Source: UBA1952 sp965246785
GTDB lineage: Bacteria; Bacteroidota; Bacteroidia; Chitinophagales; Chitinophagaceae
Direction: 5' to 3'
Assembly: GCA_965246785.1 (NCBI GenBank)
Contig: CBDFFM010000006.1
Coordinates: 1-64,000 of the forward strand
Length of the DNA: 64,000 bases
This document shows, in pieces, positions 8,688-17,544 of the stretch; positions within the stretch are counted from its first letter, which is position 1, and each line of letters opens with the position of its first letter. Under the pieces are notes generated by a model. That model was not told the DNA's origin. It worked only from the letters and a program-made list of their open reading frames with translations, and ran no database searches. Made by a program: the position numbers and the translations under genes.

Positions 8688-11075
8688 ATGCACCCAATCT
8701 TCACAAACGTAAAGACGCTAAACTTCTCCTCAACTCTTAGGTTGTATTTTTCTTTGGTGTCTTTGGTATTGATGAGCATTACATCTTCGGCGCAAGAAAT
8801 TGAGCCAGATAATAGACGATGTGGAACAAGTATCCCAGAAGAAAAGGTTTCTATTCTCAGAAATGTTGGTTTTACGAGTCTGCCACCTGAAGTTCCGGGT
8901 GAAGGCAAGCCTACAGCTGCATACGAAGTAAAAATCCAGGTTCATATCGTTTGCAGTACAACAAGTCCAACATCTACATACGCGTCTCCATCTGATATCA
9001 ACAGTGCGCTTGCATATCTTAATAGTTCGTTCGCGCAAACAGGCATCTATTTTACTGAATGCCGTTCAAGAGACTTTATTCTAAATTCTTCTTATCATTA
9101 TATGAATATTGGTAATGCGGCACAAGAAATGGCTTTAGGTAGCCACGATGCATTACATGCAATAAATATATACATTGTCGATAAAATTTCTAATGGCGGA
9201 TATGGTGGCTATACATACTTTCTAAATAATACTGACCATATCTTTTTGGCCGCGAAGGGTTCAAGCATAGCTGACGGCCACGCACTCACCCATGAAATGG
9301 GCCACTTTTTTGGTCTTCAACACACCAATGGGGATTTTAATCCGTCTGGCTACACAGATGAATTGGTTAATGGGAGTAACAGCTCATCAGCAGGTGATGC
9401 AATTGGAGACACGCCAGCAGACCCAGCGGTATTAAATTACATTTTAGGGACCGGTACAAGTTGTACATATCCTTCATTCCCTTATTCCGGCTCACCATGC
9501 ACACCTCCAAGTGGTTACACTAAGTTTTGTGACCCTAATGGGCAACAATATACTCCATTGGGAAACAATCTAATGTTTCCTCTCTATTGCTCGTCCTTTA
9601 ATACTTTTACAAACAACCAATTGCAAAGAATTCTCGCAACATACAATACTTACTACGCAACTAAATATGATGGTCGGTTTGATATAGTTACAAGGGATAA
9701 CATAGAGGATGCAGGAATTGAAGCTACCGTAAATTGGGGCCCTATTTGGGCAAGTCCATACATTTGGAATTGTCGTAGTAGTTCAAGCTGTACCTCGGAC
9801 GAAAATGCTGGTTACAGTAATCCTAATACGAATAACTATCTCCATGTCAAAGTAGAAAATAATGGCTGCTCGACTGCGCCAAGTTTTGAAGTTCATGCTT
9901 ACTGGACATTGGGTTCAACCGGCGAAAAATGGCCGGCAGCATGGAATGGAGCAACTATTTGTAGCAAACCAGCTGGTGACGAATTTCTTTTTAATGGCAG
10001 TCCAGGACAGACAGTTGCAGCAGGATTAGCTGCTGGCGCAACAGCTGAGGTAATATTTCCGTGGAAACCTATAGATCCAACCACTTACACTTGTGGCCCA
10101 CCACTTTCTAATTGGGATGATGGACATCCGGAGATATGCTATTTGTCCCGTGTTGTTTGCGCTACAGATGGAATGAACAGCGAAACGTCAGGAGCCATTT
10201 CTCACAATGTTATTTTCAATAATAATATTGCGACAAGAAACAGTTCTCTTCTGCCCTTGCCAGGGAATAAATCCGGGCGTTTGAATGGAGTTGGAACCTC
10301 TATATTAGTACAAAGTATTCTGAGCAATAGTGCTGCTCATGATCTGCATATCCGTAATTACGCAGGTACAACTGCGAATTTCTTGCAGAACGGTGTAGTG
10401 ACTGTTAAGCTAAGCCCTGAATTGTGGAGTGCTTGGTATAATAGTGGACATAGTGGAGAAGGCATTAGCATCTATAATGGTAACGAGCATCGAATTTCAA
10501 TTAACTCCGATAATGCGGTTTTGCGTAATGTCAATTTAGCTCCTGACTCTATCTATGCGCTCACAATGCTTTGCTGGCTAAGCAATGTGACAAATGATGC
10601 TTCAGAACATGAGTTTACTATTTATCAAACTCTGGCAGACAGCACTGATCTACTTGGTTCAGCCTGCCTTTTCAAAGTAGCCATTATTGATTCCAACGTT
10701 GAGTATGGACAACAAAGAAGTGCGCAAACTTCCGGATCTGGTCCAAATAAAGCTGGTAGTTCAGCGCAAAGCAGTAATCCTAATATTGAGATGCCATTTG
10801 TGGCTGCCAATAATCAAGAATTCAGCTTTTATCCAATTCCGACAGAGGATAAAGGAACCCTCACATTTACTAATGGCCAGGATGATATTGTCACCGTTGA
10901 TTTATTAGACATCAATGGACGGAGGGTTGCTGTCTTAATAGATAATCAAGCGTTCGTAGCCGGGCAGCATAAGGTATCAACCAGCTTTAATGAAATTCCC
11001 TCAGGAATTTACTATGTAAAATTTACAAGTTTGTATGAGGTGAAGACTTTGAAGGTGGTAGTGAAAAGGAATTAG
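8688..11075 (+). CDS. Exported metzincin metalloprotease (pappalysin-like) with T9SS tail
   Basis: A 795-residue secreted protease; the ATG at 8688 (MHPIFTNV) is preferred over a TTG 42 bp upstream. The N-terminus contains a hydrophobic signal segment ending near ITSSAQ. Near residue 202 is the zinc motif HEMGHFFGLQH (HExxHxxGxxH), which defines metzincins; a methionine-turn candidate (NNLMFPLYC) follows about 100 residues later, as in pappalysin-type (M43) enzymes. The C-terminus (FSFYPIPTEDKGTLTF... to VKTLKVVVKRN) is a type-A T9SS sorting domain, so the protein should cross the outer membrane and be anchored or released there. A TIMP-like gene starts one base after its stop codon. Substrate unknown. 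Confidence 0.88.
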   Translation: MHPIFTNVKTLNFSSTLRLYFSLVSLVLMSITSSAQEIEPDNRRCGTSIPEEKVSILRNVGFTSLPPEVPGEGKPTAAYEVKIQVHIVCSTTSPTSTYASPSDINSALAYLNSSFAQTGIYFTECRSRDFILNSSYHYMNIGNAAQEMALGSHDALHAINIYIVDKISNGGYGGYTYFLNNTDHIFLAAKGSSIADGHALTHEMGHFFGLQHTNGDFNPSGYTDELVNGSNSSSAGDAIGDTPADPAVLNYILGTGTSCTYPSFPYSGSPCTPPSGYTKFCDPNGQQYTPLGNNLMFPLYCSSFNTFTNNQLQRILATYNTYYATKYDGRFDIVTRDNIEDAGIEATVNWGPIWASPYIWNCRSSSSCTSDENAGYSNPNTNNYLHVKVENNGCSTAPSFEVHAYWTLGSTGEKWPAAWNGATICSKPAGDEFLFNGSPGQTVAAGLAAGATAEVIFPWKPIDPTTYTCGPPLSNWDDGHPEICYLSRVVCATDGMNSETSGAISHNVIFNNNIATRNSSLLPLPGNKSGRLNGVGTSILVQSILSNSAAHDLHIRNYAGTTANFLQNGVVTVKLSPELWSAWYNSGHSGEGISIYNGNEHRISINSDNAVLRNVNLAPDSIYALTMLCWLSNVTNDASEHEFTIYQTLADSTDLLGSACLFKVAIIDSNVEYGQQRSAQTSGSGPNKAGSSAQSSNPNIEMPFVAANNQEFSFYPIPTEDKGTLTFTNGQDDIVTVDLLDINGRRVAVLIDNQAFVAGQHKVSTSFNEIPSGIYYVKFTSLYEVKTLKVVVKRN

Positions 11076-11076
11076 C

Positions 11077-11844
11077 ATGAGAATTAAATCGCTCTTGACT
11101 GTCGTCGTTTTGCTGCTTTCGGGTTTCCCGAAAGCGGCATTTGGCTGTGGATGTACTCTACCCCTTCCAACAGATTTCTATGCCTCCATTAAGATGTTGA
11201 TTGGAAGCAATTCAAACGGCTCATCGTTAGTAATTCTTGGCCAAATCATCGGTCAGACTCAGGACAAGAAGGGAGTGCGAGTGAAAATTATCAAGAACTA
11301 CAGCGGAGTTAATAATCATGACACAATCGTGGTATGGGGAAGTAATGGAGTTGACTGCAGATACAACCTGCAAAATCAATACAATGCGTACGATACAGTT
11401 GTCTTAGGTCTTAATTTGATCGAAACACCGCAAAATTCTTCAGAACAAAAAGGGGATTGTTGGTTGAGTGTTTGCGGTCAGTTTCATCTCTTACTCCTTC
11501 GCGATTCCGTTTATGGAGGAAACATTGACCCAAACTTCAATGGGGTACAACTAACCGCCTTTGAGGCAAAAATTGAAGGGTTATTAAACTCATTAGAAGT
11601 AGCAAATCATTCAATGGTAGCAAGCATAAATGTATATCCCAATCCTGTCACTTCAATCCTTACAGTTGAAGCTCAGACTGGTTCGGCATTAACCGTATTT
11701 AGTTCCATAGGACAATACTTGTCTTCTACCGTTATGACAAATAATGAGGCTATCCTGCAATTTGGTTCCCGTCTGCCCGGAATGTATTTGCTAAGAATTG
11801 ACTTACCTAATGGCCAAAGAAAGAATGTCTTAATCTCAAAATGA
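11077..11844 (+). CDS. Exported TIMP/NTR-like protein with T9SS tail
   Basis: A 255-residue protein. After a clear signal peptide (MRIKSLLTVVVLLLSGFPKAAFG) cleavage would expose CGCTLPLP, the same C-x-C-x-x-P-x-P pattern found at the mature N-terminus of metalloproteinase inhibitors of the TIMP/netrin (NTR) family, where the first cysteine chelates the protease zinc. The following strand pattern (SLVILGQIIGQTQDKKGVRVKIIKNY... then GVDCRY, GDCWLSVCG) with further cysteines fits an OB-fold NTR domain. The end (INVYPNPVTSILTVEA... to KNVLISK) is a T9SS tail. It directly follows the metzincin gene (1-bp gap), suggesting cotranslation and an inhibitor or immunity role. The NTR assignment is from motif only; NTR-like domains with CxC are common in bacteria and need not inhibit proteases. 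Confidence 0.7.
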   Translation: MRIKSLLTVVVLLLSGFPKAAFGCGCTLPLPTDFYASIKMLIGSNSNGSSLVILGQIIGQTQDKKGVRVKIIKNYSGVNNHDTIVVWGSNGVDCRYNLQNQYNAYDTVVLGLNLIETPQNSSEQKGDCWLSVCGQFHLLLLRDSVYGGNIDPNFNGVQLTAFEAKIEGLLNSLEVANHSMVASINVYPNPVTSILTVEAQTGSALTVFSSIGQYLSSTVMTNNEAILQFGSRLPGMYLLRIDLPNGQRKNVLISK

Positions 11845-11918
11845 CCAATAGGATTTTGACAGCTCGTCTTAGGCACATTTAAAATACTGAAACTCCATTT
11901 TTTCCCAACACCATCACC

Positions 11919-14900
11919 ATGACAAATTTTTACAAACCACAGCTTTTAAGAAAGGTAGAATATGCGAAATATATCGCAGTACTGCTCATCTCGCTGGCGT
12001 GTCATATTGGCTATGCACAGAATACTGTTCAAACAGTAGGAGATAAACAGTATGTATTTTCCAACGGCAAATGGCAGTATTACCATCCCGCATCTCAAAC
12101 CCTATGGGATATTGGGAAGCGTATTTATGTTAAATATAAATCAACTGCTTCCTCTACGGGGATTAGCAACTTAGAGCAACAGTTTGGAATCACCAAACAA
12201 AAAGTGACTTATGGAGTAAGTATTTATACTATCCCTTCAAGTGGTAGTATTTTCAGTATCTGCGATAGCTTGATAACATCAAGTATTGTAGATAGCGCTG
12301 AGATCGCTATTTCAGGCAAACTGCATAGTACGCCAAACGACCCCTTAGCGTCAACATATCAATGGTATTTATCAAAAATTGATGCTTATGGCGCTTGGAA
12401 CACAAACACAGGAAGTAATAATGTAGTCGTCGCTGTAATTGACAATGGTATTCACTATCCGCATCCTGATTTGGGTAATGGAACTGGTACAAACAATTAC
12501 GAGAATATTTGGAAGAATGGTCCTGAAAATGATTGGTCAAATCCTATGGATCCGGCCACTGGTAACGCAACTGACAATAATTCCCCTACCAATGGCTTTG
12601 TTGATGACTACAAGGGAATAAACACCTTTCAACAAATATTCGTCAATAATACTACCGTTATTCCCTTCACGAACAACAATTATTCTTTGCCATATTATAC
12701 TATGGCTTCTCCGATTGACATTCCCCTGATGAATCACGGCACAATCATCGCTGGCATTATTGGAGCAAAGACGAATAATGGAATAGGAATGTCTGGAATT
12801 GCCGGAGGATGGGGCAATACTGGATGTCAAATCATGTCTATTAATACATGTGATCAAACTGATCCTGGTATTTTAGACCCATCGGACGCTGCGGATGCTA
12901 TTACTTATGCAGTGGACAACGGTGCAAAAATCATATCACTATCTTATGGTTTTCCTACTAATTATTCTGTTCAAGCTAATGCAATAAACTATGCAAATAC
13001 ACATGGGGTGGTTGTAATGTGCTCTTCGGGAAATTCAAACGGTACAATAACGTTCCCTGCTGCATATTCAAGTGTCATTTCTGTTGGCGGAACTGACCAA
13101 ACGGACAGCAAAGCATCTTTCGCTAATTATGGTCCTGGTTTAACTATCGCAGCGCCTGCGACCAATATTTACAGCACGACTTTCACAAACGGTTATAGCT
13201 ACAACAATCCATCCTTTCCATCTACAGGAGTAGGTGGGACGTCATTTGCCTCTCCAATGGTTTCTGCTACCGCAGCACTGATGATTTCGGAAAACTCATG
13301 TCTTTCCAAGGATCAGGTAAAAGACTTATTAATAAATACGGCTGATAAGGTTGGCGGATATGACTATTATTGGAGCCCTGCAAAATTTGGCCACTCCAAA
13401 GAGCTGGGCTATGGACGTCTAAATACAAGACATGCAGTTGAGGCTGCAACACAAATGCGTAAGACTTCTGAAGACCTATATATTAAAGATTGGCCGAGTG
13501 ACTTCGGCGGTGAGCCATCCTCAACCTCGCTTGGTAAGGCGTGGGAAAGTCAAGATATCTGGATACGAAACCAAGCAGACGGTTTCACTAATCAATACCA
13601 TGAAGATCCAGTTTACACCACTGGTCAACCGCTTTATGTTTATGTAAGAGTACGCAACAAAAGCTGCACAAATTCCACTACAGGAACGCTTCAATTATAT
13701 TGGGCGAAAGCTGCCACTGGCCTTTCATGGCCTGCCCCATGGAACGGAAGCGGCGGCACACCTACGATGGGTGGATCAGTAGGTACAAAATCTATTTCCT
13801 CATCCACATCTTCATTCGTACCTATTCCGGCTGGCGGGGAGCAAATTTTTCAGTTTGTATGGTACATGCCAAATCCAGCAATTTATGCTGTCCTTAATGA
13901 CGACTTATTTCACTTTTGCCTACTTGCCAGAATCTCAAGTACAGCTGACCCAATGACCTTTACAGAAACAAGCAATCTCTACAATAATGTTGTAAATAAT
14001 AATAACATTGCCCAAAAGAACATTTACGTTCTCGATCCAAATTATCCTCATAAATTCTATGGTGGGGTTGTTCATATAGGCAGCGCACACGAGGGTGCAA
14101 CAGCCTATAATTTTGGCCTTGAAATCCCAACCGGTAGAAGTAATATTTTTACGGACGCCGAGGTTACCATGAAGATGGATGATGCTACTTGGACTAAGTG
14201 GACATCTATTGGTAGATTTGGCTCTAATGTGGAGGTTAAATCAGAGGAGGAGCATATCATTAAAATGCTCAATGAAAATGCGACGGTAGAGGGACTAAGC
14301 TATGATGCTGGCGAAGGTAGTTTCATCGCGATGAGGTTTAACTATCTCGCAGACAGTGCCGAGAATGGCGATAAGACGTATGCTTTGCATCTCATTCAAA
14401 CTAAGGCGGATGACCATAGTATAGTAGGTGGAGAATTGTATCTTCTTAATAAGTTGAACCGTGCGTCTTTTGAAGCTGATGCTGGGCCGGATCAGATAGT
14501 CAACAAAAATGACATAGTTACAATTAGTGCTCAGACAATTGGTGAAATCGCAAGCTATAATTGGTATGACACCTCCGGCCATCTTGTTGATACTGGCAGT
14601 AGTTTTACGGTATCACCTGATGTGAGTGAGAGATTCCAGTTGCAAGTGATCTCTACTGATGGGTTTGTAAGTTATGACGACATGGAGGTGAAAGTGAGGA
14701 AAGGCACAATAACTACAGTGTATCCTAACCCAGCTACAACCTCTCTAACGCTTGACTACACAATGGAGAATGTAACTTCTGCTTACCTAATCGTAGTTCA
14801 GCCTTTCTCCAGCACGGTTTCCAATTACATCATATCGCCGACAGCAAATACTACCAACATAAATACTTCAAGTTTCGCCTCAGGTGTTTACAATATACTC

Positions 14901-14951
14901 ATGGTTTGCGACGGGCAGATTACGGACGCTACCACCTTCCAGAAACAATAA
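11919..14951 (+). CDS. Exported subtilisin-family serine protease with T9SS tail
   Basis: A 1010-residue S8 peptidase. The N-terminal hydrophobic segment ends near CHIGYAQ. Catalytic triad motifs are all present: Asp about 175 (AVIDNGIHYPHPD), His about 273 (NHGTIIAGIIGA) and Ser about 442 (GGTSFASPMVSATAAL), with the oxyanion Asn region MCSSGNSNG before the serine. Residues about 500-760 form additional beta-rich domains shared in style with the upstream metzincin (both have an APWNG/PAAWNG-type segment followed by CLLARIS or CYLSRVV). A PKD-like domain (ADAGPDQIVNKNDIVTIS) and a T9SS tail (VYPNPATTSLTLDY) complete it. It probably acts in extracellular protein degradation, together with the metzincin. 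Confidence 0.93.
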   Translation: MTNFYKPQLLRKVEYAKYIAVLLISLACHIGYAQNTVQTVGDKQYVFSNGKWQYYHPASQTLWDIGKRIYVKYKSTASSTGISNLEQQFGITKQKVTYGVSIYTIPSSGSIFSICDSLITSSIVDSAEIAISGKLHSTPNDPLASTYQWYLSKIDAYGAWNTNTGSNNVVVAVIDNGIHYPHPDLGNGTGTNNYENIWKNGPENDWSNPMDPATGNATDNNSPTNGFVDDYKGINTFQQIFVNNTTVIPFTNNNYSLPYYTMASPIDIPLMNHGTIIAGIIGAKTNNGIGMSGIAGGWGNTGCQIMSINTCDQTDPGILDPSDAADAITYAVDNGAKIISLSYGFPTNYSVQANAINYANTHGVVVMCSSGNSNGTITFPAAYSSVISVGGTDQTDSKASFANYGPGLTIAAPATNIYSTTFTNGYSYNNPSFPSTGVGGTSFASPMVSATAALMISENSCLSKDQVKDLLINTADKVGGYDYYWSPAKFGHSKELGYGRLNTRHAVEAATQMRKTSEDLYIKDWPSDFGGEPSSTSLGKAWESQDIWIRNQADGFTNQYHEDPVYTTGQPLYVYVRVRNKSCTNSTTGTLQLYWAKAATGLSWPAPWNGSGGTPTMGGSVGTKSISSSTSSFVPIPAGGEQIFQFVWYMPNPAIYAVLNDDLFHFCLLARISSTADPMTFTETSNLYNNVVNNNNIAQKNIYVLDPNYPHKFYGGVVHIGSAHEGATAYNFGLEIPTGRSNIFTDAEVTMKMDDATWTKWTSIGRFGSNVEVKSEEEHIIKMLNENATVEGLSYDAGEGSFIAMRFNYLADSAENGDKTYALHLIQTKADDHSIVGGELYLLNKLNRASFEADAGPDQIVNKNDIVTISAQTIGEIASYNWYDTSGHLVDTGSSFTVSPDVSERFQLQVISTDGFVSYDDMEVKVRKGTITTVYPNPATTSLTLDYTMENVTSAYLIVVQPFSSTVSNYIISPTANTTNINTSSFASGVYNILMVCDGQITDATTFQKQ

Positions 14952-15006
14952 TGTAAATTTTCGTCCAAGGGATCGCATATTCCTTGGACGATTCACTTAC
15001 CTGAGG

Positions 15007-16566
15007 ATGAAAAGTCTTTTCTTTAGTTTGGTCGTGCTTTTGGCATCTTTCAATGGACATTGTCAATCAAATACTATTGTTTGGCAAAAGTCCTATGGAG
15101 GTTCTGGTGTTGACGAATCATTTGATGTTCAAACAACAAACGATGGTGGCTATGTCCTCGCAGGAGGGGCCATTTCTAATGATGGAGATGTAAGCGGAAA
15201 TCATGGAAACGAAGACTGCTGGGTACTTAAAACAGATCCGAAAGGAGCTATCCAGTGGCAAAAATCCTTAGGCGGAACAAATATTGACTATATCAAATCA
15301 ATTGCCCAAACGAAGGATAGCGGCTACATTATTGCTGCAAGTAGTCGGTCAAACAATGGAGATATTACAAGTAACTTCGGGGCGAGTGACTATTGGGTTG
15401 TTAAACTCAATAAACTTGGTGTAATTCAATGGCAAAAAACATTTGGTGGAGGTTTGTCTGATAACATTAGTGCGATTATTGAAGTAGCCAGCGGAGGGTA
15501 TATTGTGGCTGGATCAGGAGCCGGAGGAGGAATGATTATTGGGAATCATGGGAATCTTGATTATTGGATACTTAAACTTGATGACTCAGGCGGAGTACAG
15601 TGGCAACAATCCTATGGTGGAAGTAAACATGACCACCTACAGCGGATTAAAGCAACAAAAGATGGCGGATATATAATGGTTGGTGCTACTCTATCCGCAA
15701 ATGGCGATGTATCACAAAATCATGGCAGCTATGATTATTGGCTACTAAAAATTGATGGCGAGGGTAAAATCCAATGGCAAAAAAGTTACGGTGGCACAGG
15801 GGTAGATTGGGCCTACGATGTTCGGCAAGTCCCGAGCGGCGGTTTTATCATCGCTGGAGCAACAGGTTCTAATAACGGTGACGTTACCGCTAACCATTCG
15901 TTAGACTCGAATTATAGTGACTATTGGATTGTTAGAGTAAATGATACAGGTGCAATCGTTTGGCAAAAGACGTTAGGTGGCTCGGCTAATGATGAGGCGC
16001 AATCAATAGAACTTTCCACAGATGGTGGTTTCATGATTGCAGGCACTTCTACATCTCTAAACGGGGACGTAACAGACCACCACGGAGCGGAAGGTGATGG
16101 CGATTATTGGATTGTAAAATTAAATTCCGTAGGTACTATTCAATGGAAAAAGTCATACGGTGGAGCTAAGATGGACTTGGCTACAGCAATTCGTTCAACA
16201 AAGGATGGCGGTTATGTTATCACTGGCACTTCTGAGTCGATAGATGGTGATGTGACTGCCAATCATGGGAGCTCTGATTTTTGGTTGATGAAATTGCAAG
16301 GAAACCCGGCGAGCGTTGTTCAGATGCACAAAGAGGCCGTCTGTACTGCTTACCCAATCCCTGCTACTGGAAAACTCTACATCAAGTCTTTTGAATGCGG
16401 TATAATATGCCTCTTGAATGCGGCAGGCGAGAATGTAGGACAGTATGATATACAAAAAGGCTTAACTGAAATTTCTATTGAGTTTCTAAATGCTGGATTA
16501 TATATAGCGCAGTTTACGTCCCGACAATCCGAAGCGACGTTATTTTTTAAGGTAAATATTAGATAG
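15007..16566 (+). CDS. Exported beta-propeller-like repeat protein with T9SS tail
   Basis: 519 residues from the ATG at 15007 (MKSLFFSLVVLLASFNGHC, signal peptide); longer in-frame starts would overlap the subtilase gene and lack a signal peptide. About seven repeats of 55-65 residues follow the pattern WQKSYGG...D...DGGY...G...NGDV...NHG...DYW..K, a WD40/SBBP-like propeller blade seen in many Bacteroidota surface proteins. The C-terminus (TAYPIPATGKLYIKSF... to LFFKVNIR) is a T9SS sorting domain. Probable cell-surface or secreted binding protein; ligand unknown. It ends the exported-protein run; a strong terminator and recombinase remnant follow. Confidence 0.85.
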   Translation: MKSLFFSLVVLLASFNGHCQSNTIVWQKSYGGSGVDESFDVQTTNDGGYVLAGGAISNDGDVSGNHGNEDCWVLKTDPKGAIQWQKSLGGTNIDYIKSIAQTKDSGYIIAASSRSNNGDITSNFGASDYWVVKLNKLGVIQWQKTFGGGLSDNISAIIEVASGGYIVAGSGAGGGMIIGNHGNLDYWILKLDDSGGVQWQQSYGGSKHDHLQRIKATKDGGYIMVGATLSANGDVSQNHGSYDYWLLKIDGEGKIQWQKSYGGTGVDWAYDVRQVPSGGFIIAGATGSNNGDVTANHSLDSNYSDYWIVRVNDTGAIVWQKTLGGSANDEAQSIELSTDGGFMIAGTSTSLNGDVTDHHGAEGDGDYWIVKLNSVGTIQWKKSYGGAKMDLATAIRSTKDGGYVITGTSESIDGDVTANHGSSDFWLMKLQGNPASVVQMHKEAVCTAYPIPATGKLYIKSFECGIICLLNAAGENVGQYDIQKGLTEISIEFLNAGLYIAQFTSRQSEATLFFKVNIR

Positions 16567-16569
16567 TTA

Positions 16570-16797
16570 TACGTTTTTTATTTGGGAAAGTCCTTTCAAA
16601 ATATTGCCCATTTGGTTCGATAACGTTCCGCTTGGGGGCACTGATAGTAAAACCCGCTCTCAGAGCGGGTTTTACTTTATACCTAAAGTGGATTATCGAA
16701 CCAAGCTGAGCATTTGAGAGAATTTCCGCTTCACGGCAGGTTTACGGTGCGAGCCCTTGCGGGGGACATAGAATTGAAGGGCTTGCATGAAATAGCG
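16570..16797 (-). pseudogene. Serine recombinase 3'-end remnant (locus A)
   Basis: On the minus strand, VPPSGTLSNQMGNILKGLS and a stop follow a hairpin, matching the C-terminal LVPLSGTLSNQ tail of the recombinase gene that ends at 21762. The core GGAACGTTATCGAACCA lies at 16613-16629. Farther upstream on the minus strand a fragment LQFYVPRKG resembles the LQFWVFPEG segment of the same proteins. No full recombinase remains. The core half-site TTGGTTCGATAA at 16612-16623 recurs inverted at 16693-16704. Confidence 0.65.
16646..16676 (+). terminator. Strong hairpin terminator, perfect 15-bp arms
   Basis: AGTAAAACCCGCTCT, one C, then its exact reverse complement. It lies 80 bp after the repeat-protein stop and is also embedded in the antisense recombinase-end remnant. 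It would work in both directions and separate the rightward protease cluster from the leftward two-component genes. Confidence 0.8.
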
Positions 16798-16842
16798 AAC
16801 GCTTTTAAATTCTATTCAAATCCATTATGCCTTTTTCAAAAA

Positions 16843-17517
16843 TCAAACCCAATTATTCTTATGCGCCAGATTGATTACCTGCGTTTTTGAGTTTACATGC
16901 AGCTTAAGGTAGATATTGGCTATGTGTTTTCTTATTGTGTGCGAGCTTAAGAACAATTTTTCCGCAATGCTTTTATAGTCTTTCCCTTCTACCATCAATT
17001 TCAATACGTCTGTTTCTCTTTCCGACAGATGTTTTTTAAGGTCAATGAAAGAGCAGTTGCTGTCCATATCCTGCAGGGATGCTTTTGATAACAGCTGTAA
17101 TGACTTACGAGCTATGGCCGGGCTCATGGGGGCGCCGCCAACCGCTACCAGCTGCTGTATATAGTCAATGATAGTGCTCGTCTTTTCATCTTTTAATAAA
17201 TACCCGCTGGCACCGGCTTTTACCGCTTCAAATATCTTTTCGTCATCGTCAAAAACCGTGAGCATCAAAAAATATATTTCCGGATAGTATTGCTTTGCGC
17301 AGGCTACGGTTTGGATGCCGTTCATTTCCGGCATTTCTATATCCATGAGCACTACCTGCGGGCGTTGGCCCGTTGGCAATGCTTTTATTTCATCCAGGAA
17401 CTGAACGCCGTTTTTTGCGGTAAGGACTATCTCCAGCTCGTCAGAAAACTTCATCTGCTCGGACAGTGTGCGCCGCATCTGCGTATTATCATCTACAATG
17501 GCTAATTTAATTTTCAT
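16843..17517 (-). CDS. NarL/LuxR-type response regulator
   Basis: A 224-residue DNA-binding response regulator using the ATG at 17517 (MKIKLAIVDD); the TTG at 17538 is a less likely start. The receiver domain has the acidic pair D9/D10, phosphoacceptor D59 (VLMDIEMPEMNG) and Lys near 109 (YLLKDEKT). The C-terminal LuxR helix-turn-helix is complete: LSERETDVLKLMVEGKDYKSIAEKL then SSHTIRKHIANIYLKL. It lies 27 bp downstream of the sensor kinase gene on the same strand and must be its partner. Likely targets are the exported-protein genes transcribed away from the kinase at 19779 and 20897 (inference). Confidence 0.93.
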   Translation of the reverse strand: MKIKLAIVDDNTQMRRTLSEQMKFSDELEIVLTAKNGVQFLDEIKALPTGQRPQVVLMDIEMPEMNGIQTVACAKQYYPEIYFLMLTVFDDDEKIFEAVKAGASGYLLKDEKTSTIIDYIQQLVAVGGAPMSPAIARKSLQLLSKASLQDMDSNCSFIDLKKHLSERETDVLKLMVEGKDYKSIAEKLFLSSHTIRKHIANIYLKLHVNSKTQVINLAHKNNWV

Positions 17518-17544
17518 AGTCAATTGGGTTTTGCGCAACAGCTA

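Noticed and set aside
14884..15006. Longer start for the repeat protein overlapping the subtilase gene.
   Set aside because: The ATG at 15007 directly precedes a clear signal peptide; the extension lacks one and overlaps the upstream gene.
16611..16642. GGTTCGATAACGTTCC looks like the T-arm of a tRNA, suggesting a tRNA att site.
   Set aside because: No acceptor, D- or anticodon arms fold around it, and in the 21.8 kb copy it is protein-coding in the recombinase frame.
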